Made by a program: the position numbers and the translations under genes
From: Gemmatimonadota bacterium
GTDB lineage: Bacteria; Gemmatimonadota; Gemmatimonadetes; Longimicrobiales; Gaopeijiaceae
Assembly: GCA_003248075.1 (NCBI GenBank)
Contig: QJYK01000268.1
Location: 1 to 40,178, forward strand
Direction of reading: 5' to 3'
DNA: 40,178 nt
Shown: one piece after another, positions 1 through 8,046 of the stretch
Layout of the letters: every line of letters begins with the position of its first letter
Numbering within the stretch: the stretch's first letter is position 1
Notes under the pieces: generated by a model
What the model was told of the DNA's origin: nothing
What the model saw: the letters and a program-made list of their open reading frames with translations, nothing else
The model's database searches: none

Positions 1-2
1 AC

Positions 3-911
3 GCCGTGAACGGCCTGAGCTTCGACGTCAGGCGGGGGGAGACCCTCGGGCTGGTCGGCGAGTCGGGGTGCGGCAAGACGACGGCGGCCATGGCGATCCT
101 CCGCCTCGTGGAGCCGACATCGGGGTCGGTACGCTTCGACGGTGCGGAGGTCACCACGATGGATCGACCCACGCTGAAGCACCTCAGGCGGCGCGTCCAG
201 CTCGTCTTCCAGGACTCCGCGGGTGCCCTGGATCCCCGGCTCACGGTGGGGGCGACCCTGCGTGAGGTGCTCCTGGTTCACGGGTACGACCCCGGCCGCT
301 CGGAGGATCGCGTGCGGGACCTGCTCGAGCAGGTCGGGCTGTCGACTTCGGAGGTCGTTCGGTATCCGCACGAGCTCAGCGGAGGCCAGCGTCAGCGACT
401 CGGAATCGCTCGCGCATTGGCCGTGGAGCCGGAGCTGCTCCTCCTCGACGAGCCCGTGAGCGCACTCGACGTGTCGGTGCGCGCCCAGATCGTCAACCTG
501 CTTCACGACCTGAGGGAGCGGCTTCGACTCACGTATGTGTTCATCGCGCACGACCTCGCCCTGGTCAGGCATCTGTGCGACCGTGTGGTCGTGATGTACG
601 CCGGGCGCACGATGGAGATCGCCCACGCTCGCGATGTGGAGCGAAGGGCCCTTCATCCGTACACTCGTGAGTTGCTCGCCGCCGTTCCGCGCGTCGACGG
701 CTCCGGTCGACGACGCCAGGCTGCGGAGGGGACGACCGCGATCACGGCCCCTGGGCCGCCGAGGCCTGGCGGATGCCCGTGGTCGGAGCGGTGCGCACAC
801 CCGCGCAAGGACGACTCGTGCCTGACGGTGCTACCCCCTCTCGAGCGGGCGTCCGACGACCATCAGGTGGCGTGCCTCAAGGCGCTTTCGGGGGCGGAAT
901 CCGGGGCTTGA
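3..911 (+). CDS. Oligopeptide/dipeptide ABC transporter ATP-binding protein (5'-truncated)
   Basis: ATPase subunit of a peptide (Opp/Dpp-type) importer; it hydrolyses ATP on the cytoplasmic side to drive uptake by two permeases that should lie upstream, outside the window. The reading frame is already open at the left edge, and the first residues (AVNGLSFDV) are internal to the fold, so the true start is missing. All nucleotide-binding motifs are visible in order: Walker A GESGCGKTT, Q-loop VFQD, signature LSGGQRQR, Walker B LLLLDEPVSALD and the switch histidine in IAHDL. The C-terminal part carries the oligopeptide-type extension (LHPYTRELLAAVP, then PGGCPWSERC with paired cysteines), which separates it from other ABC ATPases. 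It is OppF/DppF-like; choosing between F and D paralogues is not possible here. The stop codon overlaps a candidate promoter for the next gene. Confidence 0.93.
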   Translation, partial: AVNGLSFDVRRGETLGLVGESGCGKTTAAMAILRLVEPTSGSVRFDGAEVTTMDRPTLKHLRRRVQLVFQDSAGALDPRLTVGATLREVLLVHGYDPGRSEDRVRDLLEQVGLSTSEVVRYPHELSGGQRQRLGIARALAVEPELLLLDEPVSALDVSVRAQIVNLLHDLRERLRLTYVFIAHDLALVRHLCDRVVVMYAGRTMEIAHARDVERRALHPYTRELLAAVPRVDGSGRRRQAAEGTTAITAPGPPRPGGCPWSERCAHPRKDDSCLTVLPPLERASDDHQVACLKALSGAESGA

Positions 912-937
912 CACCTGTCGAGGGCGCGACCCATTAT
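908..937 (+). promoter_or_regulatory. Candidate sigma-70-type promoter for the ExbB-like gene
   Basis: A perfect TTGACA (908-913) is followed after 18 bases by CATTAT (932-937), giving a leader of about 85 bases before the TTG start at 1028. The -35 element overlaps the stop codon of the upstream ABC gene. Seen in sequence only; promoter activity is inferred. Confidence 0.4.
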
Positions 938-1027
938 CCGTCCCTCTCGTGAACCATCCGCTCGTCCGATCTGGCGGGAGCGGATGCTGCGAAAACCAGA
1001 CGTGGCAAACTTGCTGGAGGTGTCCCC

Positions 1028-1726
1028 TTGCTGGCGATGCGACTTCACGCGCTGCTGCTGCAGATTCCCGGCGTGGACACGCCGGAGCTCACCATACAGG
1101 AGCAGATTGCTAAGAACTGGGCAGACACCGGCTTCATGCGCTGGCCCCTGGCTCTTTGTCTGGTCCTGGGGGTCATTGTCATCATCATCAAGTTCGTCGA
1201 CCTCACGGCGAAGGCGTCCCGCACGCGCCGGATCCTCAAGGACGTCGACGAGCTCCTGGTCCAGCGCCGCATCAAGGAGGCGTTGGAGCTGACCCGTGAT
1301 ACCAACTCGCCTGCCGCGAACATTCTCTACGCGGGGCTGGAGCGTCAGGACGAGGGCACGGACCGTGTGATGAAGGCGATCGAGAACCAGGGCCTGATCG
1401 AGATGAGCAAGCTCGAAAAGGGCCTCGTCATCCTCGCTACGCTCACCAACATCGCGCCTCTCCTCGGCTTCCTTGGCACCGTGATCGGCATGATCATCGC
1501 CTTCCAGTCGATCGAGGCTGCGGGCGAAGTGGAGGCGACGCTGGTGGCCGGCGGTATCAAGGTCGCGCTGCTGACCACCGCCGCGGGGCTCATGATCGCC
1601 ATCCCGGTGTCGATCGGTCACAACTACTTCGTGTCCCGGATCGATGCGCTGGTCATCGACATGGAGGAATCCGCGCAAAAGATGGTCGACACCCTGCACG
1701 CGATCGAGGCGGGCCGGGCCGGCTGA
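1028..1726 (+). CDS. MotA/TolQ/ExbB-family proton channel protein
   Basis: Inner-membrane protein of the family that couples the proton gradient to work at the outer membrane (TonB-ExbBD) or envelope (TolQR). Of 232 residues, three hydrophobic segments fit the family: about 39-56, 130-160 and 172-200, with a cytoplasmic loop between the first two. The second contains the conserved stretch LLGFLGTVIGMIIAF and the third LTTAAGLMIAIPV. The start is TTG at 1028, because GGAGG at 1016-1020 lies seven bases before it; the next ATG at 1037 would be too far away. No ExbD/TolR or TonB gene follows; instead a strong terminator closes the unit, so the channel appears to be made alone here and its partner must be elsewhere. 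ExbB versus TolQ cannot be decided. Confidence 0.88.
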   Translation: MLAMRLHALLLQIPGVDTPELTIQEQIAKNWADTGFMRWPLALCLVLGVIVIIIKFVDLTAKASRTRRILKDVDELLVQRRIKEALELTRDTNSPAANILYAGLERQDEGTDRVMKAIENQGLIEMSKLEKGLVILATLTNIAPLLGFLGTVIGMIIAFQSIEAAGEVEATLVAGGIKVALLTTAAGLMIAIPVSIGHNYFVSRIDALVIDMEESAQKMVDTLHAIEAGRAG

Positions 1727-1748
1727 CGCCTCGCTCGACCGCGTAGAG

Positions 1749-1789
1749 GCCGCCCTCCGACCTTCGCGTCGGAGGGCGGCTTTCGTTTT
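1749..1789 (+). terminator. Rho-independent terminator after the ExbB-like gene
   Basis: A perfect 12-base-pair stem (1749-1760 with 1769-1780, GCCGCCCTCCGA paired to TCGGAGGGCGGC) with an 8-base loop is followed by a T-rich run TTTCGTTTT. It is the clearest intrinsic terminator in the window and marks the ExbB-like gene as monocistronic or last in its unit. Confidence 0.88.
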
Positions 1790-1864
1790 CCCCTGGCGGA
1801 CGGCCGCACGCGGGACCACGATTGAAGTAGGACCACAGCTTCAAGACTCCCCGAGCCTTCGTAG

Positions 1865-4183
1865 ATGAAGCGAGCGCGGCCTCTTCCTTCAACAGGACTC
1901 GTATTGGCGTTGTCCGTGAGCCCCGTGCTCATCGGGCAAGCCGAGCCGGCGGCCCACCCGCCGGCGGCGGACGAAGCCCTGGATGAGATCTCGGTTGGGC
2001 GGTTCTGGCACGCCGCGCGCATCCTTCGCAAAGAGGGTGCCGAGCGTGGATCACCCGACCGCGTGCTTCTGCTCGCCCGCGCCGAGGCGGGCTGGCGGAA
2101 TTGGTCCGCGGTGGTCGACCTCCTCGATGGACGCCCGTGGCTGCCTGTCCAGGATGGAGGGGAGGGCCTAGTGCTTCTGGGCCACGCCCTGGAGGCGGAG
2201 GGACGATGGCCGGCGGCGGCGGAGCGGTACGAGGATTTCCTGGGTCGGCTCTCCGAGGAGGATACACGCAGGTCAGCGCTGCTGGCCCGGCTCGCCCGCG
2301 TCCGTGCAGGCGCCGGGAACATGGCTGGGGCGCTCGAGGCGCTCGATGCCATTCCTTCCCGCGATGTGACGGTCAGGAGCTGGGCTGCGGTCGAGCTCGC
2401 CGAGTCGCCCTCCCAGCGTGCCGATACCTCGACCCTGCTGCGGCTGCACGAGAGGATTGTGGACGCCCAGGCACGCGCCGCGACCTGGAGACAGGTGCCC
2501 GACGCCCGACTCGCGGCCCATGATTCGCTCGGCGCGGAGCGCGGGTTCAGGGATGCGCTTGCCACGGTCAGGGGTGATCGCAGGGCGGAGGCCTCAGCGG
2601 AGGTCGGGCTGCTGGCGCTTGCACGAGGAGACACGGCAGAAGCCCGGGAGCTGCTGGGCAACGGTGCCACACATGGATCCTTGACCAGTCGAGGTCGGGC
2701 CGCGGCCGCCCTGATCGGGATGGGCGGCATCGGCTTGGAGACCTCCCTGGACCTCGGCAGCATTCTCGATCGATCGGGGGACGGTGCGAGCGCCCTGCGC
2801 GCCTACGATCGGGCGGCCAGGCTCGCGCCGGGAGGGGCGGCAGAGCTGCCGGGCTGGGCGCGACTCGCCAGGGCGCGGCTGATGGCCACCGTGCGTGTCC
2901 GACAGGATGAGGCCGTCGAGGAGTTCAGGGCGATTCACGCTTCGAGCCCGGGCGACGCCCTGGGTGGCCGCAACCTCGAGGCCTGGATGGCGCTCCGACG
3001 ACGACAGGGTCGGACCGGCGATGTGAGCACGCTGCGGGGCTGGCTCCTCGATCGGTTCCCCGGGAGCCCCCAGGCGGCCGAGGTGCTCTGGGAGCGGGGC
3101 AGCTCGGCGGAATCGAGAGGTGACCTCGACGGTGCGCTCACGGAGTATTCTCGGCTGGCGGCGGCGGCTCCCTCGCTGGCTCGGTCGGGTCAGGCGCGCA
3201 TGAGGGCCGGGCAGATCCATTTCGGTGAGGGGCGCTTCAACGAAGCGGCGGAGGTATACGAGGCCTATCTGTCGGATTTCCCGGACGGACGTCGCTGGGA
3301 GGAGGCCTCGTACTGGGCGGCTCGCGCGCGCCTCGAGGCCGGCGACTCGGCGGCTACCCGTCGGTGGATCGAAAACATCCGTGCCCGGGAGCCGGTCTCC
3401 TACTACGCCGTGATGGGGTCGGCGCTGCTCGGCGAGAGCTACCACGTCGAGCTTTCGACGGGTGCCCGCTCGGAGGTGCCCGGCTGGCTCACGGAAGGTC
3501 TGCGCCGCCTGGATCTGCTCGCCGACGCCGGCCTCGAGCGAGGAGCGGCTGCCGAAGAGTCACGCCTGATCGGGCGCGCCAAGGGCTCGTCGTCGGTGAC
3601 CCTCGCATTGGCCGAGGCGCTCATCGGTCGGGGGCGGACCGTCGCCGGTATCAACCTCGGATGGGGATTACGGAATGGTGGCCGGACGTGGGACCGACGC
3701 CTGGTCCAGGTGGTCTACCCCTTCCCCTACCGGGAGCTGGTGCGCCGAGAGGCCGAAGAGTGGGGGGTCGACCCCATCATGCTGGCGGCGCTCATCCGTC
3801 AGGAATCGGCTTTCGAGGCGGACATCGTCAGCACCGCCGGTGCAGTGGGGTTGATGCAGGTCATGCCCTCCACCGGGCGTGAGCTCGCACAGGCATACGG
3901 GCCCGCGCCCTTCGCGGCAGCCAGCCTGCGGACCCCCGAGGTCAACCTCCACCTGGGGGCGGCGTTCTTCGTCCAGATGAACGGGCGGTACGACGGGATG
4001 CTTCCGCTGGTCCTGTCGGCGTACAACGCGGGACCCACGCGGGCGACCCGATGGCGCCGTTTCCCCGAGGCGTCGGACCCGGTGCGGTTCACGGAGCGCA
4101 TCCCCATCGACGAAACGCGAGGGTACGTCAAGAACGTGCGCCGGAACTTCGGCCTGTATCAGGTCCTGTACGGGCAGCAGTAG
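1865..4183 (+). CDS. Secreted lytic murein transglycosylase with helical-repeat N-terminus (Slt70-like)
   Basis: Predicted periplasmic enzyme that cleaves the MurNAc-GlcNAc bond of peptidoglycan to form 1,6-anhydro ends. The 772-residue product begins with a signal peptide (MKRARPLP, then a hydrophobic stretch, and a likely cut after LIGQA). It continues as a long alpha-helical tetratricopeptide-like region (roughly residues 30-600), for example ALTEYSRLAAAAPSLARSG and NEAAEVYEAYLSDFPDGRR. The C-terminal SLT domain (about 625-760) has the family hallmarks: catalytic glutamate E647 in RQESAF, GLMQVMPSTG and the AYNAGP motif. Size and order match soluble Slt70-type enzymes, although a few of that family act only as scaffolds. 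The ATG at 1865 has no strong Shine-Dalgarno sequence but gives a proper signal peptide. It stands alone after a terminator. Confidence 0.9.
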   Translation: MKRARPLPSTGLVLALSVSPVLIGQAEPAAHPPAADEALDEISVGRFWHAARILRKEGAERGSPDRVLLLARAEAGWRNWSAVVDLLDGRPWLPVQDGGEGLVLLGHALEAEGRWPAAAERYEDFLGRLSEEDTRRSALLARLARVRAGAGNMAGALEALDAIPSRDVTVRSWAAVELAESPSQRADTSTLLRLHERIVDAQARAATWRQVPDARLAAHDSLGAERGFRDALATVRGDRRAEASAEVGLLALARGDTAEARELLGNGATHGSLTSRGRAAAALIGMGGIGLETSLDLGSILDRSGDGASALRAYDRAARLAPGGAAELPGWARLARARLMATVRVRQDEAVEEFRAIHASSPGDALGGRNLEAWMALRRRQGRTGDVSTLRGWLLDRFPGSPQAAEVLWERGSSAESRGDLDGALTEYSRLAAAAPSLARSGQARMRAGQIHFGEGRFNEAAEVYEAYLSDFPDGRRWEEASYWAARARLEAGDSAATRRWIENIRAREPVSYYAVMGSALLGESYHVELSTGARSEVPGWLTEGLRRLDLLADAGLERGAAAEESRLIGRAKGSSSVTLALAEALIGRGRTVAGINLGWGLRNGGRTWDRRLVQVVYPFPYRELVRREAEEWGVDPIMLAALIRQESAFEADIVSTAGAVGLMQVMPSTGRELAQAYGPAPFAAASLRTPEVNLHLGAAFFVQMNGRYDGMLPLVLSAYNAGPTRATRWRRFPEASDPVRFTERIPIDETRGYVKNVRRNFGLYQVLYGQQ

Positions 4184-4258
4184 GGGCACGACGGCCTCCC
4201 CACCGGCGCTTGCCTGGCCCGAGATGCGGCGTCGTTGAAGCACGCCGCAGGGCACTCC

Positions 4259-4288
4259 TTGCGCACCCCTCCGCCGGGGGTCTAAGGT
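4259..4288 (+). promoter_or_regulatory. Weak candidate promoter for the cold-shock gene
   Basis: TTGCGC (4259-4264) and TAAGGT (4283-4288) are separated by 18 bases and would give a leader of about 50 bases before the ATG at 4344. The match is partial, so this is only a suggestion. Confidence 0.28.
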
Positions 4289-4343
4289 CTTCCTCGCCGT
4301 GCCGCGAGGACGGCCGTGCGTGACCCAGCTGGAGGTGCAAGGC

Positions 4344-4541
4344 ATGAAGGGAACCGTCAAGTGGTTCAACGACTCGAAGGGATACGGCTTCATCGAGCGG
4401 CCTTCGGGTGACGACGTGTTTGTCCACTTCTCCGCGATCGTCGGCGGTGGCTATCGCACCCTCTCGGAGGGGGACCCGGTGGAATTCGAAGTCAGGCAAA
4501 CGGATCAGGGCCTCCAGGCCGAGAACGTCAGCAGGGCCTGA
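4344..4541 (+). CDS. Cold-shock domain protein (CspA family)
   Basis: A 65-residue single-domain nucleic-acid-binding protein of the Csp family, which binds single-stranded RNA/DNA and melts RNA secondary structure. Nearly the whole protein is the OB-fold: it starts [17 protein letters not shown], containing the RNP1 motif KGYGFI, followed by RNP2 DVFVHFSAI and the ending VEFEV...[10 protein letters not shown]. The start is ATG 4344, with GGAGG at 4331-4335 eight bases upstream; a longer in-frame reading from 4299 adds residues unlike the family and bypasses this ribosome-binding site. A GC-rich hairpin follows the stop. Whether it is cold-induced or constitutive cannot be read from the sequence. 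Confidence 0.95.
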   Translation: MKGTVKWFNDSKGYGFIERPSGDDVFVHFSAIVGGGYRTLSEGDPVEFEVRQTDQGLQAENVSRA

Positions 4542-4567
4542 CCGGACGAACTGCCCGCGAGGGCTGT

Positions 4568-4599
4568 GACGCCCCGCGATCGCTAGGTCGCGGGGCGTC
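4568..4599 (+). terminator. Hairpin terminator candidate after the cold-shock gene
   Basis: A perfect 12-base-pair inverted repeat (4568-4579 with 4588-4599, GACGCCCCGCGA paired to TCGCGGGGCGTC) has an 8-base loop. It lacks a T-run, so termination may be inefficient or need other factors. It argues against the most upstream possible start of polA at 4600. Confidence 0.55.
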
Positions 4600-4698
4600 G
4601 TGCATGTCCCGTCGCCGCCCTCCCCCCGCATCCCTATCTTGCAGCACCTCGCGTCCGGCCGTGACCGGGCACCGCGACTCCCACACGACGCCATCACG

Positions 4699-7482
4699 TT
4701 GGAAATCCCTGGAAAGACCGCGCCACGCATTTTCCTCGTTGACGCCTATGCGCTCATCTACCGGTCCTATTTCGCATTCATCAACCGCCCTCTGACGAAC
4801 GCGCGGGGCGAGAACACTTCGGCCCCTTTCGGCTTCACGAATTTCCTGCTGGACATTCGCGACAAGCTCGCGCCCGACTATCTCGCTGTGGTTTTCGATG
4901 CGGGCGACAGCTTCCGCGAACAGATCTACCCGGAGTACAAGGCCACGCGGGAGAAGATGCCGGACGATCTTCGCGCGAGCATCGGACGGATTCGAGATAT
5001 CGTCGCAGGGTTCCACGACGCGGTGGTGGAGCTTCCCGGGTATGAGGCGGACGACGTCATCGGTACTCTGGCCGTCAAGGCGCGCGCGGCAGGCCTCGAG
5101 GCGGTCATCGTCTCCGGCGACAAGGACTTCTATCAGCTGGTCGGGCCGGGGATCCATCTCATGAACCCAGGCCGGGGCGGACCGACCGGAGTGGCTGCCG
5201 AGTGGGTCAGCGAGGACAACGCATCCGAAAAATTCGGAATCTCCCCGTCCCAGGTGGCGGATTATCTGGCTCTCGTGGGGGATTCGTCCGACAATGTCCC
5301 CGGCGCGAGGGGTATCGGTCCGAAAACCGCGGTCAAGCTGCTGCGAGACTTCGGATCGCTGGATGAGCTTCTCGGGCGAACTTCGGAAGTGTCTCCAACG
5401 CGGGCGCGCGCCTCCCTAGAGGAGCACGCCGAAGACGTGCGCCTGTCGCGACGGCTGGTCACGATCATGACGGACCTCCCGGTCGAGCTCGATCTCGACC
5501 GGTTGAGAGTGCAGGAGCCGGACGCTGCCCGACTGCGTGACATCTTCGTGGAGCTGGAGTTCCGTCGCCTGGGCGAGCGCTTCGCGGGGGTGGCGTCGCA
5601 GGTGATCGGCTCGACGGGGGCCGGGGAGTCGCCGGAGCTCGCGCGCTACGGGGTCGTCGACTCCGTCGAAGCGATGCGGGTTGTTGTCGATCGCGTGCGG
5701 GCGGCCGGCCGTGTGGCGTTGAGCACCGAGGGCTCGGATCCGCATCCGCTGCGTGGCGATCTGGTGGGGATGGCCCTGGCCGTCGCGCCCGAGGAGGCTT
5801 GGTACCTGCCGTTCGCCCACGAGGCCTCGTTCACCCTCACCTTCGAGGGGGAGGACCCCGGCGAGACCCGCAACCTTCCGGGGCTGGACGCATCTGCGAT
5901 GCGGCCCCTGGTGGCGATGTTGGAGGATCCGACCGTCCACAAGATCGGGCACGACCTCAAGCGGACGTCGCTGGCGTTGGCGAGGAGCGGAGTCCGACTC
6001 GGTGGCTCGACCTTCGACACGATGGTCGCGAGCTACGTGCTCGATCCCGGGCGGCGTGGACACGACCTGGAGATGCTGTCGCTCGAGATGTTCGCTCGGA
6101 AGGCGCGAAGCTACGCCGACACGGTCGGGTCGGGCAGGAGCCGCGTGGGGTTCGCCGAGGTGCCCGTGGAACGGGCGCGAGCCTACGTGTGCGAGTGCGC
6201 CGAGCTGGCTCTGCGGCTCGAGGAGCGATTCCTGCCGGACCTGGAGGCGGGGGATCTGCTGAGGCTCTTCACGGATCTGGAGATGCCGCTGGTGCCCGTG
6301 CTGGCCAAGATGGAGCTCGAGGGGATCGGTATCGACACGGACTTCTTCCGCGGAATGAGGGGGAAGCTCAAGACCGAGCTGGATCACGTCCAGGACGACA
6401 TCCACCGCATCGCGGGCGCGGACTTCAACCTCAACTCCACGCCTCAGCTCCGGCAGGTCCTGTTCGAGAAGTTGGGTCTGCCGGTGCTGAAGCGAACCAA
6501 GACGGGCCCCTCCACGGACGCATCCGTTCTGGAGGAGCTCGCGGCAGAGGGCCACCAGCTGCCCAAGCTGCTCATGGAATACCGTGAGCTCGAGAAGCTG
6601 CGCAGCACCTACGTGGAGGCTCTTCCGCAGCTGGTGAATCCCCGAACGGGGCGAATCCACACGAGCTTCAACCAGGCGGTGGCGGCCACCGGGAGGCTCT
6701 CGTCCAGTGATCCGAATCTGCAGAACATTCCGATTCGCACCGAGCTCGGTCGCGAGATACGAAAGGGCTTCGTCGCAGACCCGGGCTCGATCTTCCTGAG
6801 CGTGGACTATTCCCAGATCGAGCTGCGCATTCTGGCCCACTTCTCGGGCGACGAGGCGTTCGTGACCGCGTTCACCAAGGGCATCGACGTTCACCGTCAG
6901 ACCGCCTCGGTGATCTTCGACGTGCCGGTGGATGAAGTGACGCCGGCGATGCGGGGTCAGGCCAAGACCGTGAACTTCGCGACGCTGTACGGTCAGGGGG
7001 CGTTCTCGCTCGCACGTCAGCTCGGCATCACCCGCGACGAGGCCCGGGCCTTCATCGACACCTACTTCGAGCGCTTCGCGGGGGTCCGCAGGTATCTCGA
7101 TGAGCAGGTCGAGAAGGCCAGAGAGCTGGGTTACGTCGAAACGCTCCTGGGCAGACGTCGCTACGTGCCGGAGCTACAGGCGCGAAACTGGGGCGTGCGA
7201 CAGTTCGGCGAGCGTGTCGCCCAGAACACGCCGATCCAGGGCACGGCGGCTGACCTGATGAAGCGGGCGATGATCGACGTGCAGGGTGCGATCGAGGAGC
7301 GGGGCGGTGGTGCGCTCCTGCTGCTCCAGGTACACGACGAGCTCTTGCTCGAGGTACCGGAGGCGGAGCTGCAGCCTGTGCGCGAGCTCGTGGTAGGGTG
7401 CATGGAAGGCGCGATCGATCTTCGCGTGCCGTTGGTCGCCGAGTGGGGTGTGGGGCGGAACTGGTACGAATGCAAATCGTAG
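4699..7482 (+). CDS. polA: DNA polymerase I
   Basis: Repair and Okazaki-fragment polymerase. The N-terminal 5' nuclease looks intact: metal-binding acidic residues occur in FLVDAYALIYRSY, VVFDAGDSFRE, YEADDVIGTLA, SGDKDFYQLV and GDSSDNVPGARGIGPKTA. The polymerase part has motif A with D703 (VDYSQIELRILAHFS), the O-helix KTVNFATLYGQGAF and motif C with H879-D880-E881 (QVHDELLLEVP). The middle 3'-5' exonuclease domain is degenerate: the positions of E. coli D355, D424 and D501 read S342, T423 and C500, and only the E357 equivalent (E344) remains, so proofreading is probably absent. The start is uncertain. TTG 4699 gives 927 residues, the usual family length, but has no good ribosome-binding site. 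The frame is open back to 4600, which directly abuts the cspA hairpin. Confidence 0.96.
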   Translation: MEIPGKTAPRIFLVDAYALIYRSYFAFINRPLTNARGENTSAPFGFTNFLLDIRDKLAPDYLAVVFDAGDSFREQIYPEYKATREKMPDDLRASIGRIRDIVAGFHDAVVELPGYEADDVIGTLAVKARAAGLEAVIVSGDKDFYQLVGPGIHLMNPGRGGPTGVAAEWVSEDNASEKFGISPSQVADYLALVGDSSDNVPGARGIGPKTAVKLLRDFGSLDELLGRTSEVSPTRARASLEEHAEDVRLSRRLVTIMTDLPVELDLDRLRVQEPDAARLRDIFVELEFRRLGERFAGVASQVIGSTGAGESPELARYGVVDSVEAMRVVVDRVRAAGRVALSTEGSDPHPLRGDLVGMALAVAPEEAWYLPFAHEASFTLTFEGEDPGETRNLPGLDASAMRPLVAMLEDPTVHKIGHDLKRTSLALARSGVRLGGSTFDTMVASYVLDPGRRGHDLEMLSLEMFARKARSYADTVGSGRSRVGFAEVPVERARAYVCECAELALRLEERFLPDLEAGDLLRLFTDLEMPLVPVLAKMELEGIGIDTDFFRGMRGKLKTELDHVQDDIHRIAGADFNLNSTPQLRQVLFEKLGLPVLKRTKTGPSTDASVLEELAAEGHQLPKLLMEYRELEKLRSTYVEALPQLVNPRTGRIHTSFNQAVAATGRLSSSDPNLQNIPIRTELGREIRKGFVADPGSIFLSVDYSQIELRILAHFSGDEAFVTAFTKGIDVHRQTASVIFDVPVDEVTPAMRGQAKTVNFATLYGQGAFSLARQLGITRDEARAFIDTYFERFAGVRRYLDEQVEKARELGYVETLLGRRRYVPELQARNWGVRQFGERVAQNTPIQGTAADLMKRAMIDVQGAIEERGGGALLLLQVHDELLLEVPEAELQPVRELVVGCMEGAIDLRVPLVAEWGVGRNWYECKS

Positions 7483-7612
7483 GCACCCGGTCCCATCTCA
7501 GGCGGTCCCAGGCGGCCATTCGGACGCCCTCCCGGTGGCGTGAATCTTCCCTCGCGGGGCGCCGGGGCACGCCGCTCACGGTGCGCAGAATCCTGTACCG
7601 GAGGGAATCCAT

Positions 7613-7978
7613 ATGAGCCGGTCCGTCAACAAGATCATTCTCGTGGGCAACGTCGGGCGTGACCCGGACATCCAGCAGACCAAGAACGGCACGAAGGTGG
7701 CCCACCTGTCCCTCGCCACGAACCGGCGCGTGCCTGCGGGGCCGGAACCTCACGAGCGGACGGACTGGCACCGTCTGACCATGTGGAACAAGCTTGCGCA
7801 GTTCGCGGAGGACTACATCCGCACGGGAGACCGCGTGTACGTGGAGGGACGGCTGGAGTACGACTCCTACGAGCGCGACGGCGTGTCGATCCCCACCGCG
7901 GACGTCCACGTCCGGGAGGTGGTCCTGCTCACCCCGAGAAGCGACGTGGACGAGGACGCCCTGGACGAGGCGGCCTAG
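7613..7978 (+). CDS. ssb: Single-stranded DNA-binding protein (short SSB)
   Basis: Binds single-stranded DNA during replication and repair. The 121-residue product is almost only an OB-fold: MSRSVNKIILVGNVGRDPD at the start, then VAHLSLATNR, TDWHRLTMWNKLAQFAEDYI and GDRVYVEGRLEYDSYERDG, all typical SSB positions. The usual glycine/proline-rich linker and the acidic tip ending in DDIPF-like residues are missing; it stops at DVDEDALDEAA, which is acidic but lacks the terminal Pro-Phe that partners recognise. The ATG at 7613 has GGAGGG at 7600-7605, seven bases upstream. It lies 130 bases after polA in the same direction and converges on a barrel-protein gene across a GC-rich hairpin. It may be a second, specialised SSB. 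Confidence 0.92.
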   Translation: MSRSVNKIILVGNVGRDPDIQQTKNGTKVAHLSLATNRRVPAGPEPHERTDWHRLTMWNKLAQFAEDYIRTGDRVYVEGRLEYDSYERDGVSIPTADVHVREVVLLTPRSDVDEDALDEAA

Positions 7979-8005
7979 GGCCCCCTATGCGGCTCGGACC
8001 TACGC

Positions 8006-8046
8006 GGCCGCGGGCGGGGGCGTCGAACGGGCGCCCCGCCCCGGCC
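8006..8046. terminator. GC-rich hairpin between convergent genes
   Basis: GGGCGGGGGCG (8012-8022) pairs, with one bulged G, with CGCCCCGCCC (8032-8041), and GGCC at 8006-8009 and 8043-8046 can extend the stem. It lies exactly between the convergent ssb stop and the stop of the minus-strand barrel gene, which suggests a bidirectional terminator. There is no T-run. Confidence 0.42.

Noticed and set aside
863-1819. Long minus-strand open frame of 318 codons opposite the ExbB-like gene
   Set aside because: It is a product of high GC codon bias; its protein is charged and repetitive, and the opposite strand encodes a clear family member.
1822-1844. Inverted repeat TTGAAG-N11-CTTCAA ahead of the transglycosylase gene
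   Set aside because: Six-base arms alone are not enough, no promoter fits around them, and no regulator in the window matches.
4600-4698. Upstream extension of DNA polymerase I to a GTG at 4600
   Set aside because: It begins right after the cspA hairpin, has no ribosome-binding site, and the added 33 residues do not resemble any polymerase N-terminus.
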